This document shows positions 11,083 to 18,658 of a stretch of 64,000 nucleotides of DNA, piece after piece. Made by a program: the position numbers and the translations under genes. The first letter of the stretch is position 1; each line of letters starts with the position of its first letter. Source of the stretch: Rathayibacter sp. VKM Ac-2760 (GTDB lineage Bacteria; Actinomycetota; Actinomycetes; Actinomycetales; Microbacteriaceae); the NCBI RefSeq assembly GCF_009834185.1, contig NZ_CP047173.1, positions 1,798,001-1,862,000 on the forward strand, read 5' to 3'. The notes under the pieces were generated by a model. It did no database searches. It saw nothing but the letters and a program-made list of their open reading frames with translations, and had not been told where the DNA came from.

Positions 11083-11943
11083 ATGAGCCGCCGCCGTCCC
11101 CGCCCCCGCCCCGACTGGGTCGCCGCCCTCGAAACGGGGGACGACGCCGGCCTCTTCGGACCCGGCAGCGCCGTCTGGGCCGTGAACGGAGCGATGCCGA
11201 CCATGGTCGCCGGCGTGCGCGCGCTGCTGATGCAGACGCTGCACGCGGGTGCGATGGCCGGGGTGCACGACCACTCCCGCTACCGCGAGGACCCGATGGG
11301 GCGCCTCGACAACACCGTCCGCTGGGTGCTCACCACGAGCTTCGGCGACACGGCCACCGCCTCGGGCGCCGCCCGCTGGGTGACGGGCGTGCACGAGCGG
11401 ATCGTCGGCACCTATCACGACGCCGCCGACGCTGAGCGGCACTACTCGGCTCAGGACCCGCGACTGCTGCTCTGGGTGCACGACGCGTTCACCGAGGCGT
11501 TCCTCGGCGCGCACGAGTTGTGGGGCGGGCCGATCCCCGGCGGTCCCGACGCCTACGTCCGCGAGTGGGCCGCATCCGGTCGACTGCTCGGCGTCGAGAA
11601 CCCGCCGGAGAGCGTGGCCGAGCTGCGCGAGCAGCTGGCCGGATTCGCGGGCGAGCTGCGTCCGGACGAGCGCGTGCACGAGGCGGTGCAGTTCCTGCGC
11701 ACCGTGAAGCTGCCGGGCGAGGCCGGGGTGGTCTATCCGCTGCTCTTCGCCGGGGCGACCGCGTCGCTGTCGCCGGAGGTGCGCCGGCTCCTCGGCCTCC
11801 GCCGTGCCTGGTGGCCGGCGATCACCGCCACCCGCCTCCTGATGCGCGGTCTCGAGCTCTACCTCGGCCGTGTCTCACCGAGCGAGCGGGCCGCCCGCAC
11901 CCGTCTCGGCCGCCTCGCCGCCTCCCGCGCCACCGCGACCTGA
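11083..11943 (+). CDS. DUF2236 / MpaB-type oxygenase family protein
   Basis: This 286-residue protein belongs to the DUF2236 family, related to latex-clearing protein and fungal MpaB oxygenase. Supporting segments are GPGSAVWAVNG near the N terminus, QTLHAGAMAGVHDHSRY, and DPRLLLWVHDAFTEAFL with histidines typical of heme- or metal-binding relatives. The family is common in actinobacteria and mostly uncharacterised; some members cleave hydrocarbon double bonds. No signal peptide is visible. It stands alone between the helicase gene and the 102-bp repeat array. The substrate is unknown. Confidence 0.85.
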   Translation: MSRRRPRPRPDWVAALETGDDAGLFGPGSAVWAVNGAMPTMVAGVRALLMQTLHAGAMAGVHDHSRYREDPMGRLDNTVRWVLTTSFGDTATASGAARWVTGVHERIVGTYHDAADAERHYSAQDPRLLLWVHDAFTEAFLGAHELWGGPIPGGPDAYVREWAASGRLLGVENPPESVAELREQLAGFAGELRPDERVHEAVQFLRTVKLPGEAGVVYPLLFAGATASLSPEVRRLLGLRRAWWPAITATRLLMRGLELYLGRVSPSERAARTRLGRLAASRATAT

Positions 11944-11978
11944 CGCCGCCCGCCGCGCGCGGGCGATTCCGGCACGTG

Positions 11979-12475
11979 CTCGCCGGAACCGCCCGTCTCC
12001 GCGAGCCGGGGCGGATTCTGCGAGCCGGAGTTCTCGGACAAGCAGTCCCCGCGACCTCCGGCTCGCGAAATCTGCTCGGGCTCGCCGGAATAGCCCGTTT
12101 CCGCGAGCCGAGGCGGATTCTGCGTGCCGGAGTTCTCGGAGGTGCGGTCCCTGTGCCCTCCGGCTCGTGAAATCTGCTCGGGCTCGCCGGATTGGCCTGT
12201 TCCGGCGTGCCGAGGCGGATTCTGCGTGCCGGAGTTCTCGGACGTGCGGTCCCCGCGACCTCCGGCTCGCGAGATCTGCTCGGGCTCGCCGGAATAGCCT
12301 GTTTCCGCGAGCCGAGGCGGATTCCGCGTGCCTGAGTTCTCGAACGTGCACTCCCCGCGACCTCCGGCTCGCGGATTCGGCTCCGGCTCGCCTGAATCGG
12401 CCCTTTCCGCAAGCCGAGGCGATTCTCACGTGCCGAAGTTGTCCGACGCGACCTCCGGCTCGCCGAACCACCTCC
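11979..12475 (+). repeat. 102-bp tandem repeat array, four copies plus a degenerate fifth
   Basis: Units start with CTCGCCGGA or CTCGCCTGA at 11979, 12081, 12183, 12285 and 12387, an exact 102-bp period. Each unit contains arms such as GCGGATTCTGCGTGCCGGAG and the near reverse complement CTCCGGCTCGCGAAATCTGC (16 of 20 pair), about 25 nt apart, so each can fold as a hairpin. Because 102 is a multiple of three, long open frames run through on both strands; I treat them as by-products. The array fills most of the 644-bp gap between the DUF2236 and TetR genes. Shorter GGCACGC/CCTCCGG fragments continue to about 12500. Confidence 0.85.
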
Positions 12476-12574
12476 GGCACGCGCAATCACCTCCGGCACG
12501 CCGCACCCACCCGCGCCGGAGCCGCCCGCCCCATCGGATCCGCCCAGCTTCTCGAACACCTGTCCGGGAAGTGG

Positions 12575-12580
12575 TAGACT
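12575..12580 (+). promoter_or_regulatory. -10 element, leaderless tetR-carD transcript
   Basis: TAGACT ends 7 nt before the ATG at 12588. The promoter lies just after the 102-bp repeat array and should drive the TetR gene and the overlapping CarD-family gene. Confidence 0.5.
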
Positions 12581-12587
12581 GCCGGAG

Positions 12588-13277
12588 ATGACTTCCGCTC
12601 GACCCGCGTCACCGCTCGGAGCGGACGCCCCTCCGATCTCCGCGTCGGTCGACCCGCGGGCCCGCCGCACACGCCGCCGGGTCTTCGACGCGGTCGAGCG
12701 ACTCGTGATGCAGACCGACGGCGAGCGCGCCGAGGGCATCGCCGTCAGCGACATCGTGCGCGAGGCCGGCATCAGCCGCAGCTCGTTCTACGCGCACTTC
12801 GAGGACGCGGCGGCCGTCGCCTCCGCCCTCCTGCGCGAGGACCTCGTCGTGGCCGACGTCGCCGAGGGCGACGCCTTCGACCGCACCGGAGCCGAGGCCC
12901 TGCGCCGGGGCTACGTCCGCCTCGTCGAGCGGCTGGTCGACCGGCACGCCTTCCACACCCGACTCCGCGCCCGTGCATCGGCGCGTCTCGCCTCGGACGA
13001 CGCGGTCCTCGACACCGTGCTCGCCCTGCACCGCGAGGTGCTCGCCCGCGCGCAGGCGCCCGCCGGCGTCGACGCCGAGCTGACCGCGACCTTCGCCGCC
13101 GGTGGTGTCGTCGCCGTGGTCGGCGCCTGGCTCGCCGGCAGCCTCGACGGCACCGACGAGGAGCTGGTCGAGCGACTCCTCGCCCTCCTCCCGCCCTGGC
13201 TGGCCGATGCGCCGCTGCGGCCCCTCGCCTCCTCCTCCCCGCCACTACTACGCCCCACGATGAAAGGCACGACATGA
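12588..13277 (+). CDS. TetR/AcrR family transcriptional regulator
   Basis: This 229-residue protein has a TetR-type helix-turn-helix at about residues 25-75: RVFDAVERLV, then VSDIVREAGISRSSFYAHFED, which is a clear recognition-helix motif. The C-terminal ligand domain is helical and not recognisable to a subfamily. The stop overlaps the carD-family start region (ATGATGA), so the two are co-transcribed and possibly coupled. It is expected to be a dimeric repressor, perhaps of its own operon. The repeat array upstream is not an obvious single TetR operator. Confidence 0.88.
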   Translation: MTSARPASPLGADAPPISASVDPRARRTRRRVFDAVERLVMQTDGERAEGIAVSDIVREAGISRSSFYAHFEDAAAVASALLREDLVVADVAEGDAFDRTGAEALRRGYVRLVERLVDRHAFHTRLRARASARLASDDAVLDTVLALHREVLARAQAPAGVDAELTATFAAGGVVAVVGAWLAGSLDGTDEELVERLLALLPPWLADAPLRPLASSSPPLLRPTMKGTT

Positions 13278-13765
13278 TGACATTCGAGGTCGGCGAGACC
13301 CTGGTCTACCCGCACCACGGAGCGGTGACGATCACCGGGCTCGAGAAGCGCTCGGTCAAGGGCGTCGAGAAGACGTTCATGACGATGAACGTGCACACCA
13401 GCGAGCTCACGATCACCCTGCCCGTCGAGAACGCCGAGCTCGTCGGCGTGCGCGAGATCATCGACGACGCCGGTGTGCAGGCCGTCTACGACGTCCTCCG
13501 CAGCGACGTGGCCGAGGAGGCCAGCAACTGGTCGCGCCGCTTCAAGGCCAACCAGGAGAAGATGGCCAGCGGCAGCGTCTACCGCGTCAGCGAGGTCGTC
13601 CGCGACCTGTGGCGCCGCGAGCAGGCCGGCGGCGTCTCCGCCGGCGAGAAGCGCATGCTGCTGAAGGCCCGCCAGATCCTGGTCTCCGAGCTCTCGCTCG
13701 CGCTGAAGGCCACCGACGAGGAGGCCTCCGCGAAGCTCGACGAGGTCCTCGCCTCGGCGATCTGA
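13277..13765 (+). CDS. CarD family RNA polymerase-binding regulator
   Basis: This 162-residue protein has the CarD_TRCF RNAP-interacting domain at its N terminus (FEVGETLVYPHHGAVTI) and the helical C-terminal DNA-binding domain (SVYRVSEVVRDLWRR, AGEKRMLLKARQILVSEL). In mycobacteria CarD stabilises the open complex, with effects on rRNA and many other genes. Two ATGs exist, at 13274 and 13277. The second is preferred because it aligns with the usual M-x-F-x-V-G-D/E start, with GAAAGG at 13262. Context is unusual: it overlaps a TetR gene, and the common neighbours ispD and ispF are absent, so it could be a second CarD paralogue. Confidence 0.88.
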   Translation: MTFEVGETLVYPHHGAVTITGLEKRSVKGVEKTFMTMNVHTSELTITLPVENAELVGVREIIDDAGVQAVYDVLRSDVAEEASNWSRRFKANQEKMASGSVYRVSEVVRDLWRREQAGGVSAGEKRMLLKARQILVSELSLALKATDEEASAKLDEVLASAI

Positions 13766-13773
13766 TCCCGCCC

Positions 13774-13809
13774 GACGGCGCGTCCACCCTCCGGGGCGGG
13801 CGCGCCGTC
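13774..13809 (+). terminator. Likely terminator after the carD-family gene
   Basis: A 9-bp stem, GACGGCGCG (13774-13782) with CGCGCCGTC (13801-13809), and an 18-nt loop starts 8 bp after the stop. The loop is long, so confidence is moderate. Confidence 0.5.
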
Positions 13810-13851
13810 GTCGTCTCCGGCTCCGTGGCTCGTTCCGCGCGTCACCCGTTC

Positions 13852-13857
13852 TAGGCT
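13852..13857 (+). promoter_or_regulatory. Possible -10 element for the gene at 13910
   Basis: TAGGCT predicts a start near 13864 and a leader of about 46 nt. The leader carries a good Shine-Dalgarno sequence (GGAAGGAG) before the ATG. No clear -35 is seen. Confidence 0.4.
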
Positions 13858-13909
13858 GGCGGAGCCGACCCGGCGTGGTCGCGAGCAGGGGACCGGAAGG
13901 AGCGCAGGC

Positions 13910-14434
13910 ATGACCGCATCCGACGAGGCGACGCGCGCCGCCGGCGCCCTGCAGGAGCTGCTCGCGCGGACCGTCGCCGAACTGGAGCGCCGCGGCGTCG
14001 CCGATCAGGCCCTCGCCGAGCTCCGCCGGCGGCGTGCTCTCCTGGGCTTCCACCGCGCCCCCGTGATGACACCCGTCACCCGGGCCTGGCGACTCGGCGT
14101 CCTGCTGCTCGGTCACGACGGCGAGCTCTTCGCGACCGGATCCGTCACCCGCTCCGTGGCCCCGCTGCACGCGAACAACCAGTCGGAGTCGCAGGAGGCG
14201 CGCCGAGAGATCCGGAAGGCCGCCTTCGACGGCCCGTTCCAGGAGGGCGAGATCGTCAACCACGGCTGGCGCCGCCTGGCGGTCGACCCCGAGAGCCTCG
14301 CCGCCGGTCAGGAGCCGCTGTCGCTCCGGGACGGCGGTGTCGTCGTGCGCTGGGCTCCGGGCCTGGTCGACCAGGGCCTCATGCCGATCGAGCGCTACGT
14401 CGCCGACCGGCTCGATCTGCTCGACGGGGCCTAG
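13910..14434 (+). CDS. Conserved hypothetical protein (174 residues)
   Basis: I do not recognise this protein. It has an alpha-helical, charged N terminus (residues 1-45, rich in Ala, Glu and Arg), then a mixed region with MTPVTRAWRLGVLLLGHDGELFATGSVTR, followed by HANNQSESQEARREIRKAAFDGPFQEGE. It has no signal peptide, membrane segment or cysteine. A strong ribosome site (GGAAGGAG, about 8 nt before the ATG) and normal codon bias support a real gene. It ends 39 bp before the end of the convergent DarT-like gene. Nothing in the sequence shows that the two act together. Confidence 0.7.
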   Translation: MTASDEATRAAGALQELLARTVAELERRGVADQALAELRRRRALLGFHRAPVMTPVTRAWRLGVLLLGHDGELFATGSVTRSVAPLHANNQSESQEARREIRKAAFDGPFQEGEIVNHGWRRLAVDPESLAAGQEPLSLRDGGVVVRWAPGLVDQGLMPIERYVADRLDLLDGA

Positions 14435-14473
14435 GAGCCGACCGGACACCGAAGCCCGGCCGGCTCCTCCGCG

Positions 14474-15256
14474 TCACTCCTCCTCGGCGACCGGGTGGAA
14501 CCACGGCGGGTAGACCGCGACGCGGGGCGAGGCACCGCTGTTCTCGAACATCGCCTTGACCTTGTTCTTCATCGTCACCGACGGCACGCCGACGACGGCG
14601 ATCTCCTCGATCGGGAACCGCTCCGGCACGAGCGCCTCGGCGCTGCGCAGCGCGGGCTCGTCGACGAGGAGGCGTGCGAAGGTGCGCACCAGGGCGTCGC
14701 CCTCGGTGAAGCGGGTCAGCACGTGCGAGGCGTCGCCGTCGCTGAGCACCGGGGCGGAGGAGAGCGAGCCCACCAGCACGACGAACTGCGACGCCGTGGT
14801 GGTCTGCGCGCGGGGCGACCAGTGCGGCAGCACGCGCTCGCCGCGGAGGTCGGCCCAGAGCGCCGCGTCGGGCGAGAGGAAGAACGGCACGTAGCCGGCG
14901 ACGCTCACGCCGTCCTTGACCTGCACGGCGCGGCGGTGCTCGCGCGTCGTCTCGGCGCTGACGTCGACGGCGGGGCGGTCGCCGAGAGCCTGGTCGGCCA
15001 GCACGGCGCCGGCGGCGACGATCGCCTCGAGGTTGTCGAGGTGCGTGACGTGGTAGATCCGCTGCGCGGCGACGTCGACCTGGGGGAGCGGCTTCTCGCG
15101 GGCGGTCCCGCGGGCGGCGGCGCGCGCCGTGGCCGCCCGGGACGTCCCCGGCACGCGCACCGGCGCGCGCGTGCGCCCCTGCGGCTCGGGGAGCTTGGCG
15201 GGGGAGCAGACGTCGCAGAGCGCGATGTCGAGGCCGTGGATGCATTCTTCGGGCAC
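14474..15256 (-). CDS. DarT-like (DUF4433) protein with N-terminal Cys/His motif
   Basis: The 260-residue product resembles DarT, the enzyme that ADP-ribosylates thymidine in single-stranded DNA using NAD. Matching elements, in order, are IYHVTHLDNLEAIVAAG (residues 67-83), HRRA near 107-110, GYVPFFLSPDAALW (121-134), and a late EALVPERFPIEEIAVVGV segment. Before this sits a compact possible zinc site, C5-x-H7, C14-x2-C17, and a basic Ala/Arg linker. The GTG at 15256 is chosen because GAAGGA stands about 8 nt upstream; longer in-frame starts lack a ribosome site. No macrodomain DarG antitoxin gene lies beside it. The activity itself is inferred. Confidence 0.72.
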   Translation of the reverse strand: MPEECIHGLDIALCDVCSPAKLPEPQGRTRAPVRVPGTSRAATARAAARGTAREKPLPQVDVAAQRIYHVTHLDNLEAIVAAGAVLADQALGDRPAVDVSAETTREHRRAVQVKDGVSVAGYVPFFLSPDAALWADLRGERVLPHWSPRAQTTTASQFVVLVGSLSSAPVLSDGDASHVLTRFTEGDALVRTFARLLVDEPALRSAEALVPERFPIEEIAVVGVPSVTMKNKVKAMFENSGASPRVAVYPPWFHPVAEEE

Positions 15257-15415
15257 GCGTGTGATCCTTCTGCGCGCGGGCTCGGGATTCCGGCGCAAGG
15301 ACGACGTTACGCGACCGCGGCGACCCCGTGCCGTCCCGGCGGCGATCAGCGGACCCCCGACGGGGGCGTCCCGCGGATCCGCTGGGAGCGCACCGGGCAC
15401 CCCATCGGGCGCGCG

Positions 15416-15421
15416 TAGCGT
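15416..15421 (+). promoter_or_regulatory. -10 element, leaderless DUF427 gene
   Basis: TAGCGT ends 7 nt before the ATG at 15429. No Shine-Dalgarno sequence precedes the start. Confidence 0.45.
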
Positions 15422-15428
15422 GGGCCGG

Positions 15429-15917
15429 ATGAAGCGCACACCCCCCGCCGAGGGACAGGAATCCGTCTGGGACTACCCGCGACCGCCCCGGGTCGAGCCG
15501 ACCGCCGAGCACGTGGTCGTCCGGCTCGGCGGCGTCGTCGTCGCCGACACCCGCGAGGCGTTCCGCGTCCTCGAGACCAGTCACCCGCCCGTCTACTACC
15601 TCCCGCGCTCCGCGTTCGCCGAGGGCGCCCTCGAGCCGGCGCCGGGCCGCAGCATCTGCGAGTTCAAGGGCGCGGCCGCGTACCTCACGGTGCGCGGCGG
15701 CGAGGCGGTCGCCGAGGCGGCCGGCTGGATCTACCCGGATCCGCTGCCGGGCTTCGAGCAGCTCGTCGGCACGGTCGCGCTCTACCCCGGCCGGATGGAC
15801 TCCTGCACGGTCGACGGCGAGACGGTGCAGCCGCAGCCCGGCGACTTCTACGGCGGCTGGATCACCTCGCGGGTGGTCGGTCCGTTCAAGGGCGCACCGG
15901 GGACCATGTTCTGGTGA
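15429..15917 (+). CDS. DUF427 domain-containing protein
   Basis: This 162-residue protein is of the DUF427 family, small beta-rich proteins frequent in actinobacteria with no agreed function. Visible hallmarks are the start of the fold at VVRLGGVVVADTREA, PPVYYLPRSAF, FKGAAAYLTV, and a C-terminal GDFYGGWITSRVVGPFKG. The upper part of the open frame beyond 15429 is rejected because the -10 element sits there. It is transcribed away from the DarT-like gene across a 172-bp gap. Confidence 0.88.
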   Translation: MKRTPPAEGQESVWDYPRPPRVEPTAEHVVVRLGGVVVADTREAFRVLETSHPPVYYLPRSAFAEGALEPAPGRSICEFKGAAAYLTVRGGEAVAEAAGWIYPDPLPGFEQLVGTVALYPGRMDSCTVDGETVQPQPGDFYGGWITSRVVGPFKGAPGTMFW

Positions 15918-16022
15918 CGACCGGAGTGCTCCGGCGTAACGCCGGGTAACCGCCCGACGCGCCGTCCGCCTCCCGTGCCACGGTGGTGCCCACTGCCGGA
16001 GGGCGGACACGGGGGGCGGATC

Positions 16023-17330
16023 ATGGCGCAGGACGAGCGTTCGAGCGAGGACGGCTGGGGCTTCGCGACCCGGCAGCTGCATGCGGGAGCGGTCGAGGAC
16101 GCGCTGCACGCACGGCGCACCCCGATCTATCTCACGGCCGGCTTCAGCTTCGACTCCTTCGACGAGGCCCGCGACCGCTTCGCCGGCGCGGACGGCTACA
16201 CCTACACCCGGGTCGGCAACCCGACCACCGACGCCGTCGAGCGCCGCCTCGCCGCCCTCGAGGGCGGAGTCGAGGCCCTCCTGGTCGGCAGCGGCCAGGC
16301 GGCCGTCTCGGTCGCCCTGCTCGCGCTCGCCTCCGCGGGCGACCACGTGGTCGCCGCCTCGAGCCTCTACGAGGGCACGCGCAATCTCCTGCTGGAGAAC
16401 CTGGCCCGGCTCGGCGTCGCCACCACGTTCGTCGAGGACGCCGACGACCCGCTCGCCTGGGCCGACGCGATCACTCCGCGCACCCGCGCCGTCCTGATCG
16501 AGTCGATCCCGAACCCGCGTAACGACGTCGTGGACGTCCGGCTCGTCGCCGAGGTCGCGCACCGCGCCGGCGTCCCCGTCGTCGTCGACAACACCTTCGC
16601 GACCCCGTACCTCCTCCGCCCGCTCGAGCACGGCGCTGACATCGTCGTGCACTCGGCGAGCAAGTTCCTGGCCGGGCACGGCGCCGTGATCGCCGGGGTG
16701 ATCGTGGACGGCGGCCGCTTCGACTGGCGCACGCCGCAGTACCCGCACCTCGCCGCGGCGATCGAGCGCGGCGGCGACCTGGAGCGGGCCTTCGCCGACT
16801 ACGCCCGTCACGTGGTCGCCGGCCGGATGGGGCCGACCGTCTCACCGCTCACGGCCTTCCTGCTCGAGCAGGGGCTCGAGACGCTGTCGCTGCGGGTCCG
16901 CCACCAGTCGCGCAGCGCCCTCGCCGTCGCGCGCTGGCTGGAGGAGCGGCCCGAGGTCGCGAGCGTCGACTACAGCGGGCTCGCCTCCAGCCCCTCGCAC
17001 GCGCTCGCCCGTCGCCTCCTGCCGCTCGGGCAGGGCTCGGTCTTCTCCTTCACCCTGCACGGCGGGGAGGAGGCGGCGCGCCGCTTCTCGGACGCGCTCG
17101 GCCTCTTCACCCGGATGACGCACCTCGGCGACGTCCGCTCGCTCGTGCTGCACCCGGCCTCGACCACGCACGTCGGCCGCACGGCCGAGCAGCTCGCCGC
17201 CGCCGGCATCGGACCGGGCCTGCTCCGCCTCTCGATCGGCATCGAGGACGTCGAGGATCTGCTAGCCGATCTCGAACGCGGGCTGGCCGCCGCCGCCGTG
17301 CGCCCGCTCGTGCTGGCGGAGGCGTCGTGA
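16023..17330 (+). CDS. O-acetylhomoserine sulfhydrylase-like PLP enzyme (Cys/Met metabolism family)
   Basis: This 435-residue enzyme is of the Cys/Met-metabolism PLP family, closest to MetY, which joins O-acetylhomoserine and sulfide to give homocysteine. The start region FATRQLHAGAVEDALHARRTPIYLTAGF, the YTRVGNPTTDAVERR motif, and the PLP lysine K214 in SASKFLAGHG all fit. So does the late GDVRSLVLHPASTTH, which in this family marks gamma-elimination/replacement enzymes. The ATG at 16023 follows GGGGGGCGGA; an in-frame ATG at 15975 would add 16 untypical residues. The stop overlaps the start of the flavin monooxygenase gene (GTGA), suggesting a joint role in sulfur use. Confidence 0.87.
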   Translation: MAQDERSSEDGWGFATRQLHAGAVEDALHARRTPIYLTAGFSFDSFDEARDRFAGADGYTYTRVGNPTTDAVERRLAALEGGVEALLVGSGQAAVSVALLALASAGDHVVAASSLYEGTRNLLLENLARLGVATTFVEDADDPLAWADAITPRTRAVLIESIPNPRNDVVDVRLVAEVAHRAGVPVVVDNTFATPYLLRPLEHGADIVVHSASKFLAGHGAVIAGVIVDGGRFDWRTPQYPHLAAAIERGGDLERAFADYARHVVAGRMGPTVSPLTAFLLEQGLETLSLRVRHQSRSALAVARWLEERPEVASVDYSGLASSPSHALARRLLPLGQGSVFSFTLHGGEEAARRFSDALGLFTRMTHLGDVRSLVLHPASTTHVGRTAEQLAAAGIGPGLLRLSIGIEDVEDLLADLERGLAAAAVRPLVLAEAS

Positions 17331-18658
17331 GCGCCCCGCAGCACTTCGCCTGGTTCCTCTCCCGCGGGTTCGGCCCGCAGGCCTGGGGGCAGCCCGGCTG
17401 GGAGTGGGAGCACTCCTGGACGACCGCGGAGGTGTACCGCCGAAGCGCCCGCGAGCTCGAGCAGGCCGGCTTCGATCTCGTCATCATCGAGGACGCGCTC
17501 TCGCTCGGGAACGCGAGCACCCTCGACCTGCGGATCCGCCGGGCCTACGGCGGCCCCAAGCACGACCCGCTGCTGCTCGCGCCCTCCCTCTTCGAGGCGA
17601 CGCAGCACCTCGGCGTCGCGCCGACGGTGAACCCGATGGCGTACAGCCCGTACCAGGCCGCCCGCCAGTTCGCCACGCTCCAGCACCTCAGCGCCGGCCG
17701 GCTCGGGCTGAACGTCGTCACCGACGTGGGCAGCAGCCGGCACTTCGGCCTCGAGCCGCTCGCGCACGACGGCGCCTACGACCGCGCGCACGAGTGGCTC
17801 GACTCGCTGCGCGAGCTCTGGCGCAGCTGGGGCGACGACGCCCTGATCCAGGACGAGGCGACCGGCCGCTTCGCCGACGGCGCGCGACTGCGGGCCGTGC
17901 AGCACCGGGGAACCCACTACTCGTTCGACGGGCCGCTGAACGCGCTGCCGTTCGGCACGGGTGCCGATGCGGATCCGGGCGAGCCGGTGATCGTCTCGCC
18001 CGGCGGATCCCCGCGCGGCATCGACTTCGCCGGCGCGCAGTCCGAGATCCAGCTGGCCCTCGCCTCGCTCGACATCGCGACGGTGCGCGGCTACCGCGAG
18101 CGCGCGCGCACTGCCGCCGCCGCGCACGGCAGGAACTCCGACGACCTGACGATCCTGTTCGTGTTCAAGCCGATCATCGTCTCGAGCCGCGAGGAGGCGG
18201 AGCGCCTCGTCGACGCCTCCGCGCACCCCGACGACGCGACGCTGCTCGCCGTGGCCGCCGCGCAGTCCAGCGACCTCGAGACCGACCTCACCGTCCTCGA
18301 CCTCGATCGACCCGTCGACCCGTCGGTCTTCGGCGAGCACGTCTCGCGCGGCAGCATCGCCGGGCTCTACGGCGGGGCCGACGCCGATGCTCCACTGCGC
18401 GCGCTGCTCACCGCCAAGGCGCGCCTCGGCCTGATCGCCGACCGGCGCGGAGTCGTCGGCACCGCGGAGGAGGTCGCCGACTTCGTGCAGGAGCTCGGCG
18501 ACGATGCGGACAACGACGGCATCGCGTTCTCCGGCGACTTCCACCCCGTGACGCTGCACCGGATGCTGGACGAGCTGGTGCCGATCCTGCGACGCCGCGG
18601 GATCCTCCGCCGCGGCTACCCGGGCGGCGGCCTGCGCGGGAGCCTCAGGGAGTTCTGA
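17327..18658 (+). CDS. LLM-class flavin-dependent monooxygenase (NtaA/SnaA/DszA type)
   Basis: This 443-residue luciferase-like FMN monooxygenase is of the long NtaA/SnaA/DszA-type branch. The supporting stretches are EQAGFDLVIIEDALSLG, VNPMAYSPYQAARQFATLQHLSAGRLGLNVVTD and GFxHPVTL-like SGDFHPVTLHRMLDELVPILRRRG at the C terminus. Members oxidise compounds such as nitrilotriacetate, dibenzothiophene sulfone and other organosulfur molecules, using reduced FMN from a separate reductase. No reductase gene is adjacent. The GTG start overlaps the stop of the MetY-like gene by 4 bp. Its tail overlaps the convergent GNAT gene by 14 bp. A role in releasing sulfur from organic donors is plausible from context only. 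Confidence 0.87.
   Translation: MSAPQHFAWFLSRGFGPQAWGQPGWEWEHSWTTAEVYRRSARELEQAGFDLVIIEDALSLGNASTLDLRIRRAYGGPKHDPLLLAPSLFEATQHLGVAPTVNPMAYSPYQAARQFATLQHLSAGRLGLNVVTDVGSSRHFGLEPLAHDGAYDRAHEWLDSLRELWRSWGDDALIQDEATGRFADGARLRAVQHRGTHYSFDGPLNALPFGTGADADPGEPVIVSPGGSPRGIDFAGAQSEIQLALASLDIATVRGYRERARTAAAAHGRNSDDLTILFVFKPIIVSSREEAERLVDASAHPDDATLLAVAAAQSSDLETDLTVLDLDRPVDPSVFGEHVSRGSIAGLYGGADADAPLRALLTAKARLGLIADRRGVVGTAEEVADFVQELGDDADNDGIAFSGDFHPVTLHRMLDELVPILRRRGILRRGYPGGGLRGSLREF

Noticed and set aside
11979..12475. CRISPR array
   Set aside because: The units repeat throughout their whole length with no unique spacers, and no cas gene is nearby.
11822..12772. Open frames on both strands through the 102-bp array, giving repeated peptide units
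   Set aside because: The period is a multiple of three, so frames stay open automatically; no ribosome site, no recognisable domain, and the frames run into the DUF2236 and TetR genes.
15257..15439. Longer N terminus for the DarT-like gene, starting at 15439
   Set aside because: The extension is low-complexity, overlaps the start and promoter of the divergent DUF427 gene, and lacks a ribosome site; GTG 15256 has GAAGGA upstream.
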